Below, piece after piece: positions 8,972-18,649 of a stretch of DNA of 64,000 nt. How positions within the stretch are numbered: the first letter of the stretch is position 1; each line of letters begins with the position of its first letter. This DNA is from Paenibacillus sp. CAA11 (GTDB lineage Bacteria; Bacillota; Bacilli; Paenibacillales; Paenibacillaceae), in NCBI RefSeq assembly GCF_003060825.1, contig NZ_CP028922.1, positions 1,102,501 to 1,166,500 of the forward strand, given 5' to 3'. A model generated the notes under the pieces. It worked only from the letters and a program-made list of their open reading frames with translations, had not been told where the DNA came from and searched no databases. Both the position numbers and the translations under genes were made by a program.

Positions 8972-9178
8972 GAAAGAGGCTGTACCTCATAATGAGGGAT
9001 TTCTATTTCATTCGAGCCCGGGTGAGATTAGGAGTCCCTCTATTTTTATGGAAATGAAGGATGAAATTAGGCGGAAATTTTATGAAAATTTCAATAGAAA
9101 GGTCGAAATCTATAAAGAAATAGAAAATACTGTCGAAATATAAAGATGGGATAGAAATTTAATGGGGGAGTCAGTTTA

Positions 9179-11197
9179 ATGAAAAAGAATAAAAAGGAAG
9201 GCCAGTCATTTTGGAAGAACTTCAAAAGACAGATGGGGCTTATGCGAACCAAGCTGATCGCGTCTTTTGTCGCCGTGCTGGTCATTCCAAGTGCATTGAT
9301 CGGTTATTTTTCTTATCAAAGCGCCACAGAGCAGGTTCGCAAGCAGATGACAGAAGCTGCTATCAGCAACATGCATTTGGTGCAGTCTAATATTACAGGA
9401 TACATAACACCAGTAGTGAACAATCTCCAAATGATGTCTTGGAATTTCACCTCCGAGCTGGTGGGCACTGAAAAAATGCAAGCAGATCTTGATCATATAC
9501 AGAAGAATCATCCTGAGCTGGATCAGGTGATTGTTGCGAATGACCAAGGAGCTTACTCCAGTTCTCCTCAATTCGAAAAAGAGGGCTATGACCCAAGAAG
9601 CAGGAACTGGTATAAAAATTCTCAGAAGTCGCCAAGTGAAGTTGTGATTTCCGAACCAACACAGAGTAACTCCACCGGAAAAATGATCGTTACCATTTCC
9701 AAAGCTTTCGTAACCGGCGGCGGCTCTGCAACTTTCAATTTAAGCCTGGACAAGCTGACAGACAGCTTAAAGGATACCACCATTGGTGGAAGCGGCGGAC
9801 TGCTTGTGCTGGATGAGCAGGGAAAGGTGGTTACAGGGTCCTCAACGATGGTGGGGATGTTTAAGCCTGGACAGAAAGCGGATGACTTTCTGAAGCTTCC
9901 GAAACAGGACAGCAAGGACATTTATCGTTCAATTATTGATGCGAATGGCTATGAGATGGAAGTATTCAAGCTTAGCGAGCCCACGACAGGATGGGACATT
10001 GTCGGTATTGTAGGAACTTCGGATTACAGCGATGCAGCCCACCCGATTATGGTTCGTGCTATTGTGGTGATCGCGATTTCGATTGTGATTGGCGCTCTGA
10101 TTATCTTGCTTATGCTGCGGTTGTTCGTTGCGCCGCTTAAGAAGCTGCAGATGGGTACTCGCCGCGTTACCGAAGGCAATCTGACGGAGCGTGTACCACT
10201 GGATAAGGATGACGAATTCGGAGAGCTTGCCAGCGATTTCAACAGCATGACCGATGCACTGCAGACGATGGTCACCAATCTGAATCAAACCTCCACCAAG
10301 CTGGCTTTCTCGTCGCAGACGATTCAGGAGAGCATTCAGCAGACCTCGCAATCTGTGCAGCATGTGGCACAAACCGTTCAGGAAAGCGCAGAGCTGGCGA
10401 ATATGAGTGCGGCCGCTTCGGGTGAAACGGCTAAGGCTGTTGAAGAGATGGCGAAGGGTGTGAGCACCATTGCCGAATCAGCCAGTCTCATTGTAGACTC
10501 GGCAGAGCACACCGAGAATGAAGTGGAGAGAGGCAGCCGTTCGGTATCCGAAGTAAACGGACAGATGGAGCGGATTCTCGAGGCTGTTGATGAGTCAGCG
10601 CAGATGATCAATGATCTGTCGAAGCTGTCTGAGAGCGCGAGCCGCATGAATGAGGCCATCGCGGACATTGCGAAGCAGACGAATCTGCTGTCGTTCAATG
10701 CTGCTATTGAGGCATCCCGTGCAGGAGAGCATGGACGAGGCTTTGCTGTAGTCGCTACCGAAGTAAGATTGCTGGCTGAGCAGTCCAAGCAGACGGCGGA
10801 AGACATTGAATCCACGCTGAGCCAGATGATTGATCTGATTGAGAAGTCCACGGCAAATATGAACGGCCAGGTGAAAAGCCAGGTTGGTGAAGGTCTTCGC
10901 ATCAGTGAGGAGGCTGCGGCCGTCTTTAGGAATATTGAGAAGTCCACGACGAGCATTGTTGAGCAGATTCAGGATATTTCAGCTGTGGCGGAAGAGATGT
11001 CTGCAAGTACGGAGGAAGTATCGGCAACGGTGCACGAGCTGGCGCACCAGTCCAAATATTCGGCTGAGAGCGCTGAGACGACCTCGGCGGCAGCCCAAGA
11101 GCAAATGGCGGCTATGGAAGAGATTGAAGCTTCTTCCCACGAGCTGGCTTCGATGGCTACCGATCTTCAGGAGCTCGTCAAACGATTTAAAGTATAA
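9179..11197 (+). CDS. Methyl-accepting chemotaxis protein with Cache sensor
   Basis: The 672-residue receptor starts at ATG 9179 behind GGGGGAG. A first membrane helix (about residues 23-42) leads to an extracellular dCache-type sensor ([10 protein letters not shown] motif). A second helix follows (about residues 285-308), then HAMP. The signalling hairpin has the universal tip [21 protein letters not shown]. It should sense a small ligand and signal to CheA/CheW encoded elsewhere. The ligand is unknown. A strong terminator follows. Confidence 0.95.
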   Translation: MKKNKKEGQSFWKNFKRQMGLMRTKLIASFVAVLVIPSALIGYFSYQSATEQVRKQMTEAAISNMHLVQSNITGYITPVVNNLQMMSWNFTSELVGTEKMQADLDHIQKNHPELDQVIVANDQGAYSSSPQFEKEGYDPRSRNWYKNSQKSPSEVVISEPTQSNSTGKMIVTISKAFVTGGGSATFNLSLDKLTDSLKDTTIGGSGGLLVLDEQGKVVTGSSTMVGMFKPGQKADDFLKLPKQDSKDIYRSIIDANGYEMEVFKLSEPTTGWDIVGIVGTSDYSDAAHPIMVRAIVVIAISIVIGALIILLMLRLFVAPLKKLQMGTRRVTEGNLTERVPLDKDDEFGELASDFNSMTDALQTMVTNLNQTSTKLAFSSQTIQESIQQTSQSVQHVAQTVQESAELANMSAAASGETAKAVEEMAKGVSTIAESASLIVDSAEHTENEVERGSRSVSEVNGQMERILEAVDESAQMINDLSKLSESASRMNEAIADIAKQTNLLSFNAAIEASRAGEHGRGFAVVATEVRLLAEQSKQTAEDIESTLSQMIDLIEKSTANMNGQVKSQVGEGLRISEEAAAVFRNIEKSTTSIVEQIQDISAVAEEMSASTEEVSATVHELAHQSKYSAESAETTSAAAQEQMAAMEEIEASSHELASMATDLQELVKRFKV

Positions 11198-11217
11198 CTC
11201 ACCTAAAAATTACACAA

Positions 11218-11269
11218 AGCCGAACCCTTCAGAGGCAGTTAATTGCTTCCCCGGGGTTCGGCTTTTTTT
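11218..11269 (+). terminator. Rho-independent terminator of the chemoreceptor gene
   Basis: AGCCGAACCC at 11218-11227 pairs exactly with GGGTTCGGCT at 11254-11263, followed by seven T. Confidence 0.9.
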
Positions 11270-11310
11270 CATGCGAGAAGCTGCTTAGCTAGGAATGCTA
11301 AAATACAAAT

Positions 11311-11355
11311 GGGGCTGTTCCTATAGCCCGTTAAACCGGCTATAGGAACAGCCCC
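11311..11355 (-). terminator. Perfect 18-bp hairpin ending the MFS gene
   Basis: GGGGCTGTTCCTATAGCC at 11311-11328 is perfectly repeated inverted at 11338-11355. Read on the minus strand it follows the MFS stop and is trailed by an AT-rich stretch, so it probably terminates that transcript. The stem is unusually long. Confidence 0.75.
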
Positions 11356-11392
11356 GTATTAGATAGGGGGGTGTCATGAGAATGGACAAGAC

Positions 11393-12682
11393 TTATACAA
11401 CTTCAACCGCAGGGTTTGTACCCTTAGTGCGTTTGGTTTTGAACATATAGAAGTACAGCAAGGAAGCTGCAATATAGAAGACCCCGGTTATACTGAAGGT
11501 GATGGCATAGCCCCAGTAGCTGCCGTAGGTGGTTACCAGATAGGACTGAACCGGCCCCATGCTGGCCCAGCCAATCATGAAGGCCGTCTGGGTAAGCGAG
11601 TTCGCGATTCCTCGGCGATGATCAGGCACCCGGTCGATCATAATAGCCGACTGAATGGGGTTTGCGGCGTTCATCAGTGCCTGCCGGAACAGAAAGCTGA
11701 CAGAGGCGATCACGAATAGGTTCGTAAAGCCAGTCAACAGAAGGAACGGCAGTGACAGCATCTGAAAGCAGACGACCGCACGAACCTGGCCGATCCTGGC
11801 GGCGAGCGAAGGACCAATGAGCATGGAGACGATCGTCATGACCTGTCCGAGGGAGATGAGGATGCCCATGGCGGATAGGGAGATCGAGAAGCGATTCGTG
11901 AAGTATAAATTCAGGTACGGGACGACGAGCCCTGAGCCTATGCCGACAAGGAGCTGTGCGGCGACAAATTTGCCGATCATCTTAAAATCGGAGGCGTTAG
12001 CCGGCTGAATTCCCTGTTCTTGTTTTTGCTCATGTACGGGAACGGAAGCCTCAAGCTGTTCTGATTCGCCCTTCTTCTTCTCCAGCACGAAGATCATCGG
12101 AATGAACGCGGCGAAGGTCGCGATGCCGCCGATCAGAAGTACGATTTGCAGGCTGGAGACACGGCTTACGCCCAGTGCCTGCAGATAGTCGGCGAGAAAT
12201 CCGCCGCCCATGCTGCCCAGTACCTGAGAAGCTAGAACCAGGGAGGAATGGTAGCTGAACATCCTCAGCCGGTCCTTCTTCCGTACGTTCTCTGCCAGGA
12301 AAGGAATGGCCAGCACTTGAAAGAAGGAGGCGAATAGGCCGGTAAAGACTGCGAGCCCGATCAGGCTGGTCTCGGATTCCATAAACGAGCGGCTGATAAA
12401 CGCCGCTCCGCTGAATAATGCGCCAAGGATCAGAATTCGTTTGCGGCTGGCCCGGTCTCCCCATAGTCCAATAGGGACGAACATGATCGCTGTGGCCAGG
12501 GACTGAATGCTGACCACCCTTCCGTTCATCGCATCATTGTAGCCGAGTCCCTGGATATATAAATTGTATAGGACTCCGAACATGCCTGTACCCAGCTGAT
12601 ATAGAATATTGGCCAGGAAAAAAAGCTTGATATTGCGCGGCCATTTCCGCAATTCCAAAGCGGTTTGCTGTATAAATCTCAA
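11393..12682 (-). CDS. MFS transporter
   Basis: The product is a twelve-helix Major Facilitator Superfamily carrier of 429 residues when started at TTG 12682, five bases after AGGGGGAG. A TTG at 12706 is in frame but lies upstream of that binding site. Between helices 2 and 3 is G-L-W-G-D-R-A-S-R-K-R-I, the family's G-x3-D-R-x-G-R-[KR] type loop. A charged central cytoplasmic loop (K-K-K-G-E-S-E-Q) splits two six-helix halves. Substrate is not identifiable. Confidence 0.8.
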   Translation of the reverse strand: MRFIQQTALELRKWPRNIKLFFLANILYQLGTGMFGVLYNLYIQGLGYNDAMNGRVVSIQSLATAIMFVPIGLWGDRASRKRILILGALFSGAAFISRSFMESETSLIGLAVFTGLFASFFQVLAIPFLAENVRKKDRLRMFSYHSSLVLASQVLGSMGGGFLADYLQALGVSRVSSLQIVLLIGGIATFAAFIPMIFVLEKKKGESEQLEASVPVHEQKQEQGIQPANASDFKMIGKFVAAQLLVGIGSGLVVPYLNLYFTNRFSISLSAMGILISLGQVMTIVSMLIGPSLAARIGQVRAVVCFQMLSLPFLLLTGFTNLFVIASVSFLFRQALMNAANPIQSAIMIDRVPDHRRGIANSLTQTAFMIGWASMGPVQSYLVTTYGSYWGYAITFSITGVFYIAASLLYFYMFKTKRTKGTNPAVEVV

Positions 12683-12769
12683 GATGACTCCCCCTGTTCT
12701 GTTCAACCAACTTATTTATTTTAGCAGGTAACAGGGGATCAAGGAAGTAAAACTGTATTAAACAAATAA

Positions 12770-12793
12770 AAAATGCCGCTTATCGAAAGCGGC
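12770..12793 (-). terminator. Terminator of the 40-residue protein gene
   Basis: GCCGCTT at 12775-12781 pairs with AAGCGGC at 12787-12793; on the minus strand a T run follows. It sits just after the stop of the small gene. Confidence 0.75.
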
Positions 12794-12804
12794 ACTTCAA
12801 TGGG

Positions 12805-12927
12805 TCAGGCTTTGGACTTCGTGAAGGACTGGAATTGATTCATCAGCTTCTGGCGGGAATCCTTGTTGCGAAGCAGATAGGCGGCACCTAAACCAATTGC
12901 GGTAAACATCATACTTTTCTTCTTCAT
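12805..12927 (-). CDS. Small 40-residue basic protein, YtxH-like start
   Basis: ATG 12927 lies behind GGAGGTAGTCATA and the frame ends at TGA 12805-12807, followed by a terminator. The protein starts M-K-K-K-S-M-M-F-T-A-I-G-L-G-A-A-Y-L-L-R, a single short membrane-type helix, then a basic tail ending F-T-K-S-K-A. It is too short for most gene callers. Good start, stop and terminator make it credible. Function is unknown; small YtxH-like stress proteins of Bacilli have similar beginnings. Confidence 0.65.
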   Translation of the reverse strand: MKKKSMMFTAIGLGAAYLLRNKDSRQKLMNQFQSFTKSKA

Positions 12928-13175
12928 TATGACTACCTCCTTAGGTCTTAATTCGTGTTGCCTTGATAAGAAATACCCGCTCCATAGGAATTTAAACAGA
13001 TGGTCGTGCCGATTGGATGTGGAAATTCCTGTTTCTGTTCTCCTGAAATGATTCGTTATTTGGAAAAGATGAGATTTAGTGTGCTATCCGGTGAGTCCTT
13101 CGCTCGGCCGCAGTTGGTGGTTCATACTTATGAGAAGATGGTCTGCCCTATCGGATCCGCCTCTAGCCCAGCCCA
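12928..13175. other. Gap with no convincing gene
   Basis: A 65-codon frame at 13000-13197 exists on the plus strand but has no ribosome binding site and runs into the terminator of the rhodanese gene. I see no family in it. Confidence 0.4.
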
Positions 13176-13219
13176 AAAAGCAGCTCCCAGGGATTGATCG
13201 ATCCTCGGAAACTGCTTTT
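13176..13219 (-). terminator. Terminator of the rhodanese gene
   Basis: On the minus strand AAAAGCAG pairs with CTGCTTTT across an imperfect upper stem, and the T run continues as CTTTTTGGGC. It begins shortly after the rhodanese stop. Confidence 0.65.
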
Positions 13220-13242
13220 CTTAATAAGCAAGCTGTGTTGGC

Positions 13243-13620
13243 TTAGCGCTCCAGCTGCTCTGGGCTGAAGTCTTCGATGATCTTCTCCGGGCCGGTGACA
13301 ATCTCCTTGTCCCATTCCAGCATGCCGCCCAGATAGTTCGTAATATGAGGGAAGCCCAGGTGCTGAAAGTACTTGGAGACCTGAAGGCTGCGGTAACCGC
13401 TGCGGCACACAAAGACATATTCGCGCTCTTTGTCCATCTGGTCCGCATAGGCTGCAATTTCATTCATGGGAACCAGGGGCAGGGTAGGAATATGGCCTGC
13501 GATGTATTCATGTGGCTCCCTGACGTCAACAACAATGATAGAGCGGTGCTCTGGACTATGGAGCAGCTCGTGAAGCTCTTCCTTATCAATATGGCGTACG
13601 CCTTCAATGATTTCGCTCAA
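13243..13620 (-). CDS. Single-domain rhodanese-like sulfurtransferase
   Basis: This 125-residue protein has the rhodanese fold signature: V-V-D-V-R-E-P-H-E-Y-I-A-G-H-I-P, then the active-site loop V-C-R-S-G-Y-R-S with the catalytic Cys, and N-Y-L-G-G-M-L-E-W at the end. Such proteins carry persulfide sulfur. TTG 13620 sits nine bases from AGGAG; TTG 13626 is in frame but too close. Its upstream neighbour is a broken cysteine synthase, also in sulfur metabolism, so the two may once have formed an operon. Confidence 0.85.
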   Translation of the reverse strand: MSEIIEGVRHIDKEELHELLHSPEHRSIIVVDVREPHEYIAGHIPTLPLVPMNEIAAYADQMDKEREYVFVCRSGYRSLQVSKYFQHLGFPHITNYLGGMLEWDKEIVTGPEKIIEDFSPEQLER

Positions 13621-13667
13621 ATTCAATATCTCCTCTTCGTGTTCATGATAACGTTGTTTGTTATTAG

Positions 13668-14011
13668 TTAAAAGATGTTCATGCTCAGATAGCGTTCACC
13701 CGTATCCGGCGCAATGCTGAGAATGCGTTTGCCTGCACCGAGCTTTCGGGCCAGCTGAAGTGCCGCTTAAGATGGTGGCCGCTAGGCCGATGCCGGTATT
13801 TCCGCTGGTAGGCTCGATGATCGTCGCTCCCAGCGAGAGCAGGCCCTCCAGTTCTGCCTGAAGAATCATAGAATAGGCGGCGCGGTCCTTAACGCTCCCG
13901 CTTGGGTTGAAGGACTCCAGCTTGACGTAGACTTTGGCATCTTCTGCGGCTCCCATACGTCTAAGCCGTACCGCAGGCGTATCGCCGATTAACTCCGCAG
14001 GTGTTGTTCAC
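13668..14011 (-). pseudogene. Cysteine synthase remnant (cysK-like)
   Basis: Three out-of-frame pieces of a PLP-dependent cysteine synthase remain. From GTG 14011 comes a short start. After a frameshift the next piece runs through [12 protein letters not shown] to [18 protein letters not shown] (PLP lysine present) and [12 protein letters not shown]. After a large deletion only the end, [15 protein letters not shown], survives, stopping at 13668-13670. A normal enzyme is about 310 residues; some two thirds are missing. It must be inactive. Confidence 0.9.
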
Positions 14012-14152
14012 CCCTTTAGGAGGTATAAGAGACCGCCTTTCCTGAAAATAAGAATGTTTAGTCTATTCTATAGGATAATCTGAGGCGGATTCAAGTGGAG
14101 CTTTGGGCTGATAACAGGGAGAACTATCAAGGTAACATCGATGTTGTCAAGT

Positions 14153-14411
14153 TGTGGACAAGGTTATCCACAATTCGACCGTTTTCTGTGTGCAAAACGA
14201 ATGAAAGCTTACCCAGACTACATTTATTTGAAACAAGAAAATGAGCATATTTTTTTCATTTTTTAGTGTGAGGTTTGTGGATAATGTGCATAACTCCGTG
14301 GATAAAAAAGACGTTTTTGCGTGAAGTGCTGCTGCATTCATAAAAAAACGGCCTAAACGGCCGATTTTTTAAAAAACAGTTGGTTCATAATGTGGATAAG
14401 TCTGTGAATAA
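14153..14411. promoter_or_regulatory. DnaA-box cluster
   Basis: Three exact DnaA boxes (TTATCCACA) lie at 14164-14172 on the plus strand and at 14276-14284 and 14391-14399 on the minus strand. Four near-matches lie among them: TTGTCCACA (14153-14161), TTATGCACA (14285-14293), TTATCCACG (14297-14305) and TTATTCACA (14403-14411), all on the minus strand. Seven boxes in about 260 bases of non-coding DNA is far above chance. There is no dnaA or dnaN nearby, so this is probably a DnaA-titrating or regulatory cluster and not the origin. It abuts the 3' end of the ABC-F gene. Confidence 0.7.
14345..14370. terminator. Bidirectional terminator after the ABC-F gene
   Basis: CGGCC at 14349-14353 pairs with GGCCG at 14359-14363, with an A run before and a T run after, so it works on either strand. 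It lies inside the DnaA-box cluster. Confidence 0.7.
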
Positions 14412-14446
14412 TAGAATGTGAATGAAACAGCACAAATTTACAAAAA

Positions 14447-16405
14447 TTACTCGGCAAGCTGCTCCCATTCGGCATAAATTTCAGCCAATTCAGCCTTGCG
14501 TGAATCCATCGAAGTCTGGTGCTCCTGAAGCGCCATATAGTCCTGATAAATTTCCGGAAGTGCCATCTCAGCTTCAAGCTCAGAGATTTCCTGTTCAAGC
14601 TCGGAAATCCGCTGCTCCAGCTGCTCCAATCTTCGCTGGCGGTTTCGTTCCTCGCGTTTGGCTTGTTTCTCCATCTCATAGCTAGCGGCTCTGCTGGAGG
14701 GGGCCTCAGCAGCCGGCACAGCCGCCAGCTTGTCCGCAGCCTTGCTGCGCCCGCTGGACTCAGCGTCCTTTTCCATTTGGAGCTCCAGCAGCTCTTGTTT
14801 TTTCTCGACATAATCGTCGTAATTTCCTAGGAAATGTTCAGCACCGCCTGGTTGAAGCTCTACAATGCGTTCGGCCATCTTATTTAAGAAGTAACGGTCG
14901 TGTGAAATAAAGAGCAGGGTTCCTTCATAATCTAGCAGGGCAGCCTCAAGCACTTCCTTGCTGTATAGATCCAGATGGTTGGTCGGTTCGTCCAGGACCA
15001 GCACGTTGGCCTTCTTGAGCATCAGCTTGGCCAGGGCAACCCGTGCTTTCTCGCCGCCGCTCAGGGAGCTTACCTTCTTCAGCACATCATCCCCACTGAA
15101 CAAGAAGTTGCCGAGAACGGTGCGGATGCGGGCTTCCTCCACGCTGGGGAAGGCGCTCCAGAGCTCTTCAAGCACGGTATTCTGTCCGTTGAGATGCGTC
15201 TGCTCCTGATCATAGTAGCCGATGCGGACTTTCGTTCCCCACAGGATTTTGCCGCTTGACGGTTTCAGGTCGCCTATCAACATTTTCAGCAGGGTAGACT
15301 TGCCGATCCCGTTGGGGCCGATCAAGGCGACGGTCTCTCCGCGTCGCAGGTCGAACGATACATTTCGGAATAGCGTCTGACCTTCCTCGAACGTGTAGGA
15401 CAAATCATCGACCTGAAGAACTTCACGCCCGGACATGATCTCTGCTTCAAAAGAAAAATGGGCCTTCTTCAGCTCACCGATGGGTTTGTCCATGACCTCC
15501 ATTTTCTCTAGAGCCTTGCGACGGCTCTGCGCCCGCTTGGTCGTTGAAGCGCGCACAATGTTGCGCTGGATGAATTGCTCCATCTTCGCGATCTCGCCCT
15601 GCTGCTTCTCGTACAGTTTGAGCTGGCTCTCGTATTCCGCAGCCTTCAGCTCCATAAAGCGGCTGTAATTGCCTGTGTACCTGCGGGACTGATGGCGTTC
15701 AATCTCTACAATTACATTGACGAGCCGGTCCAGGAAGTAGCGGTCATGGGATACTACGACCAGCGCTCCTGAATAGCTTCTCAAATAGTCCTCCAGCCAG
15801 GTCAGGGTCTCAATGTCCAAGTGGTTCGTCGGTTCGTCGAGCATAAGAAGATCCGGAGCCTGAAGCAGGATGCGCGCCAGGGCTAACCTGGTCTTCTGTC
15901 CTCCGCTTAAGGTAGCGATAGGCGTGTCTGGCGGAAATTCGCCGAAGCCCATACCATGCAGCACACTGCGGATGCGCGTCTCCATCTCGTAACCGCCGTG
16001 GTCTTTGAACCAGTCGGATTTCACGGCATAGCGCTCCAGCAACTCCTGATAGGCTTTGCCATCCTCCGCAGCGGAAGGATCGGCAATTTGCACCTCCATG
16101 CGGCGCAGTTCTTGTTCTGTCTCAATTAAAGGGGCGAAGACATGCAGCATTTCCTCCCAGATCGTCCGGTCAGAGTTAAGACCGCTGTTCTGGGCTAGGT
16201 ATCCAAGGGTAGTCTCCTTGGATTTGAAGATTTGCCCGCCGTCATAGGATATTTCTCCGGCTAATATTTTTAGAAATGTTGATTTCCCGGCTCCGTTGAC
16301 GCCGACAAGTCCGATGCGGTCCCGTTCGAGGACCTGAAGGTTGATTCCCTCCAGCACCGGGGTAACTCCGTATAATTTAGTGATATCTGTAGCTTGCAGC
16401 AGCAT
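14447..16405 (-). CDS. ydiF: ABC-F family ATPase, YdiF-like
   Basis: This 652-residue soluble protein has two ABC ATPase domains and no membrane helices, as in ribosome-associated ABC-F proteins. Domain 1 has Walker A G-V-N-G-A-G-K-S-T and signature L-S-G-G-Q-K-T-R; domain 2 has G-P-N-G-I-G-K-S-T and L-S-G-G-E-K-A-R. Each is followed by L-D-E-P-T-N-H-L-D. The interdomain linker has the E-site tRNA-contacting R-A-S-T-T-K-R-A-Q-S-R-R stretch. A C-terminal coiled coil (residues 580-640) is typical of YdiF/Uup. Its neighbours (moaC, groESL) match the ydiF region of Bacillus subtilis. Confidence 0.85.
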   Translation of the reverse strand: MLLQATDITKLYGVTPVLEGINLQVLERDRIGLVGVNGAGKSTFLKILAGEISYDGGQIFKSKETTLGYLAQNSGLNSDRTIWEEMLHVFAPLIETEQELRRMEVQIADPSAAEDGKAYQELLERYAVKSDWFKDHGGYEMETRIRSVLHGMGFGEFPPDTPIATLSGGQKTRLALARILLQAPDLLMLDEPTNHLDIETLTWLEDYLRSYSGALVVVSHDRYFLDRLVNVIVEIERHQSRRYTGNYSRFMELKAAEYESQLKLYEKQQGEIAKMEQFIQRNIVRASTTKRAQSRRKALEKMEVMDKPIGELKKAHFSFEAEIMSGREVLQVDDLSYTFEEGQTLFRNVSFDLRRGETVALIGPNGIGKSTLLKMLIGDLKPSSGKILWGTKVRIGYYDQEQTHLNGQNTVLEELWSAFPSVEEARIRTVLGNFLFSGDDVLKKVSSLSGGEKARVALAKLMLKKANVLVLDEPTNHLDLYSKEVLEAALLDYEGTLLFISHDRYFLNKMAERIVELQPGGAEHFLGNYDDYVEKKQELLELQMEKDAESSGRSKAADKLAAVPAAEAPSSRAASYEMEKQAKREERNRQRRLEQLEQRISELEQEISELEAEMALPEIYQDYMALQEHQTSMDSRKAELAEIYAEWEQLAE

Positions 16406-16697
16406 AGTGACTAATATCCTCCGTCTTTGGTTTTGAACCTTTCGGGGCCTATAAGGCTTGGGGGATGTAGTTTTATAGCCTTTAGGTCCGTTACGTCTGT
16501 TGTTTTCTATTAGACAGTTTACCTGAAAAAGCAGGCATTTGCACCGTTTAAGCCAAAGCAGAAAAGGTTGTAAATAGGAAGAAAGCTAAGTTTTCATTTT
16601 AAGTCAACAATGATAAACTAGATAAATGAGAACATGTTATCCGAAGACATACGATTAAGCTTTCTAATAATAGAAGGTTGTTGGAGAGTGGATGGAT

Positions 16698-17345
16698 ATG
16701 ACAGAGCTTGCCTGGGTGAAGAAGCAGCTGCGGGAGGAGATGATCCAGCTGCGTGCAGGTATCTCGCCTGAGCGCAGGTCGCTCCAGTCAGCAGAGGCTG
16801 TACGGACTTGCGAGATGCAGGTGTTGGCACCTCTTCGTGAGCGGCTTGAAGCCTCAGGGCAGAGGTTAACCGTCTGCACTTATGTATCCTTCCGGGACGA
16901 GCCCGATACTTGGCCGCTCATTCTCGGCTGTCTACAGCGGGGAGACCGCCTGCTGGTGCCGAAGATCGGCAGTCAGCGCAGCTTGACCCTGCATGAGATA
17001 ACCGGGCCTGAAGATTTGGCGCCGGGTACGTGGGGCATTCTGGAGCCAACTGCCGAGATCCCTGCTTATCCTGTCAGGGGATGGGCGGATATTGATGTGG
17101 CGATGATTCCGGGCCTTGCTTATGATTTGAGAGGCGGAAGAATCGGCTTCGGCGGAGGTTATTATGACCGTTTTGTGGAGAAGCTACAAGCTTTGGGACA
17201 ACATGAGGGCAAAGAGCCCATACTCGCGGCATTGGCCTTCGAGGAGCAGATGATTGAACGGGTACCCATGGAGGATCATGATTTTCAATTGGACCTTGTG
17301 ATTATGGCGTCCCGCGTGATAGATATAAATAAAGGTAGTGAATGA
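16698..17345 (+). CDS. 5-formyltetrahydrofolate cyclo-ligase
   Basis: The product (215 residues from ATG 16698) converts 5-formyl-THF to 5,10-methenyl-THF with ATP. The basic N-terminus with K-K-Q-L-R-E-E-M and the signature [14 protein letters not shown] near residue 150 are diagnostic. ATG 16692 is also in frame but only three bases from GGAGAG, whereas 16698 has good spacing. Its stop overlaps the moaC start, so the two are coupled. Confidence 0.9.
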   Translation: MTELAWVKKQLREEMIQLRAGISPERRSLQSAEAVRTCEMQVLAPLRERLEASGQRLTVCTYVSFRDEPDTWPLILGCLQRGDRLLVPKIGSQRSLTLHEITGPEDLAPGTWGILEPTAEIPAYPVRGWADIDVAMIPGLAYDLRGGRIGFGGGYYDRFVEKLQALGQHEGKEPILAALAFEEQMIERVPMEDHDFQLDLVIMASRVIDINKGSE

Positions 17346-17836
17346 GAATGGAACAGGCTTCGGGTGGAATGACCCATTTTAACGAACAAGGAAGAGCCCG
17401 GATGGTGGATATTTCCGGGAAGGACAGCACGGTGCGCACCGCTGTGGCTGTGACACGCATTACCATGCAGCCCGCAACGTTGGAAGCGATTAAAGAGGGG
17501 CGCATTGGCAAGGGAGATGTGCTTGCCGTTGCCCAGGTGGCTGGAATTCAAGGGGCGAAGCGTACTTCGGATTGGATTCCGATGTGTCACCCTTTAGCGC
17601 TGACAGGTGTAAACATTACTTTCTCCGACAACGGAGCTGACGAGCTTTATATTGAAGCAGCCGTGAAGACTGAAGGCAAGACCGGGGTAGAGATGGAGGC
17701 CTTGACGGCCGTCTCTAGCGCCGCTCTGACAGTCTATGACATGTGTAAGGCGCTGCAAAAGGATATGGTTATTGGTCCCACTCAGCTTAAGATTAAGACT
17801 GGCGGCAAGAGTGGGGATTATCATCGTGAAGAATAG
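17342..17836 (+). CDS. moaC: Cyclic pyranopterin monophosphate synthase MoaC
   Basis: The 164-residue protein carries out the second half of the first molybdenum cofactor step, forming cyclic pyranopterin monophosphate. Family landmarks are M-V-D-I-S-G-K, the K-G-D-V segment, [18 protein letters not shown] and Y-D-M-C-K-A, ending with K-T-G-G-K-S-G. It overlaps the preceding gene by four bases. mogA follows, so this is a small cofactor operon. Confidence 0.95.
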   Translation: MRMEQASGGMTHFNEQGRARMVDISGKDSTVRTAVAVTRITMQPATLEAIKEGRIGKGDVLAVAQVAGIQGAKRTSDWIPMCHPLALTGVNITFSDNGADELYIEAAVKTEGKTGVEMEALTAVSSAALTVYDMCKALQKDMVIGPTQLKIKTGGKSGDYHREE

Positions 17837-17900
17837 CAGGCTATGCTATTCTTCAGTTATATAGACAATTGTTCCAAATACGGATAAGGAGGGTGACTTC

Positions 17901-18389
17901 ATGGTGGTGTGGAAAACAGCGATCCTGACGGCAAGCGACAAAGGAGCCAGAGGCGAGCGTGAAGATACGAGCGCCCAGGTTATCCGGGAACTGGTCGAGG
18001 AGGAACTGGGCGGCGAGATTATCGAATATCGGATTGTACCCGATGAAGAGGACGAGATTATTGCCGCACTCATTGAGATGACGGATTATTTTCAGGCGAA
18101 TCTGGTGCTGACGACAGGCGGAACCGAACTGGCCATCCGCGATGTAACCCCGGAAGCAACGCGCCGGGTTATTGAGCGGGAGGTTCCAGGCATGGCAGAA
18201 GCGATGCGGGCAGGTGCCATGCGCAAGAACCCTGCAGCCATGCTCTTCCGCGGAGTGGTCGGCATTCGCGGGCGCACGCTGATCGTTAATTTGCCAGGAA
18301 CGCCGAAGGGCGTGCATGAGAATCTGGCCGCCATTATGGAGCAGCTGCCTGAGGCTCTGCTCATGGTGACGGGTCAGTTCCGTCTCTAG
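17901..18389 (+). CDS. mogA: Molybdopterin adenylyltransferase, MogA/MoaB family
   Basis: The 162-residue protein matches MogA/MoaB, which adenylylates molybdopterin. L-T-A-S-D-K-G-A-R-G-E-R-E-D opens the protein and N-L-P-G-T-P-K-G closes it. The molybdopterin loop reads T-T-G-G-T-E-L-A-I-R-D-V-T-P-E-A-T; most relatives have T-G-[IL]-[AS]-P-R-D there, so Gly and Pro are replaced by Glu and Ile. The essential Asp of R-D-V-T-P is kept. GGAGGGTGAC precedes the start. It may be shifted in activity, but reading errors cannot be excluded. Confidence 0.85.
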   Translation: MVVWKTAILTASDKGARGEREDTSAQVIRELVEEELGGEIIEYRIVPDEEDEIIAALIEMTDYFQANLVLTTGGTELAIRDVTPEATRRVIEREVPGMAEAMRAGAMRKNPAAMLFRGVVGIRGRTLIVNLPGTPKGVHENLAAIMEQLPEALLMVTGQFRL

Positions 18390-18649
18390 AAATAGCTTTT
18401 TAAGCAGTACATAAAGAAGTTCCTCTTGTCTCGTGCTGCAGCATGGCGGGATGATAAGCGGGAATTTGCAGGGGGCAGCAGGCTATAGCAACTGGGATGA
18501 AGCAGTTGCCTTAGCCTGCTGTCTTGCATTTCCGGCCTGCGCGAAAGGCGGCTCTCTATAGAAGGGGTTGGAATATTTTAGATAAGCGAAGGATAGAATG
18601 AAGAGGGCATGTCCGCTTATGCAAATTGAAAAAAACTCCATGAAGGGAC
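18390..18649. other. Non-coding stretch before groES
   Basis: This holds the mogA terminator hairpin and otherwise no open frame with a binding site. The groESL promoter and operator follow. Confidence 0.5.
18477..18520 (+). terminator. Long hairpin after mogA
   Basis: AGCAGGCTATAGCAACTG at 18477-18494 pairs with 18503-18520 with one two-base mismatch, giving a 16-pair stem and an eight-base loop. The T run is weak, so termination is likely but partial. Confidence 0.6.

Noticed and set aside
8913..9143. 76-codon frame after the phosphoesterase gene
   Set aside because: It overlaps the end of the phosphoesterase, lacks a binding site and shows no family.
14153..14411. Chromosomal origin oriC
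   Set aside because: No dnaA, dnaN or AT-rich unwinding element is nearby; seven boxes alone fit a regulatory cluster better.
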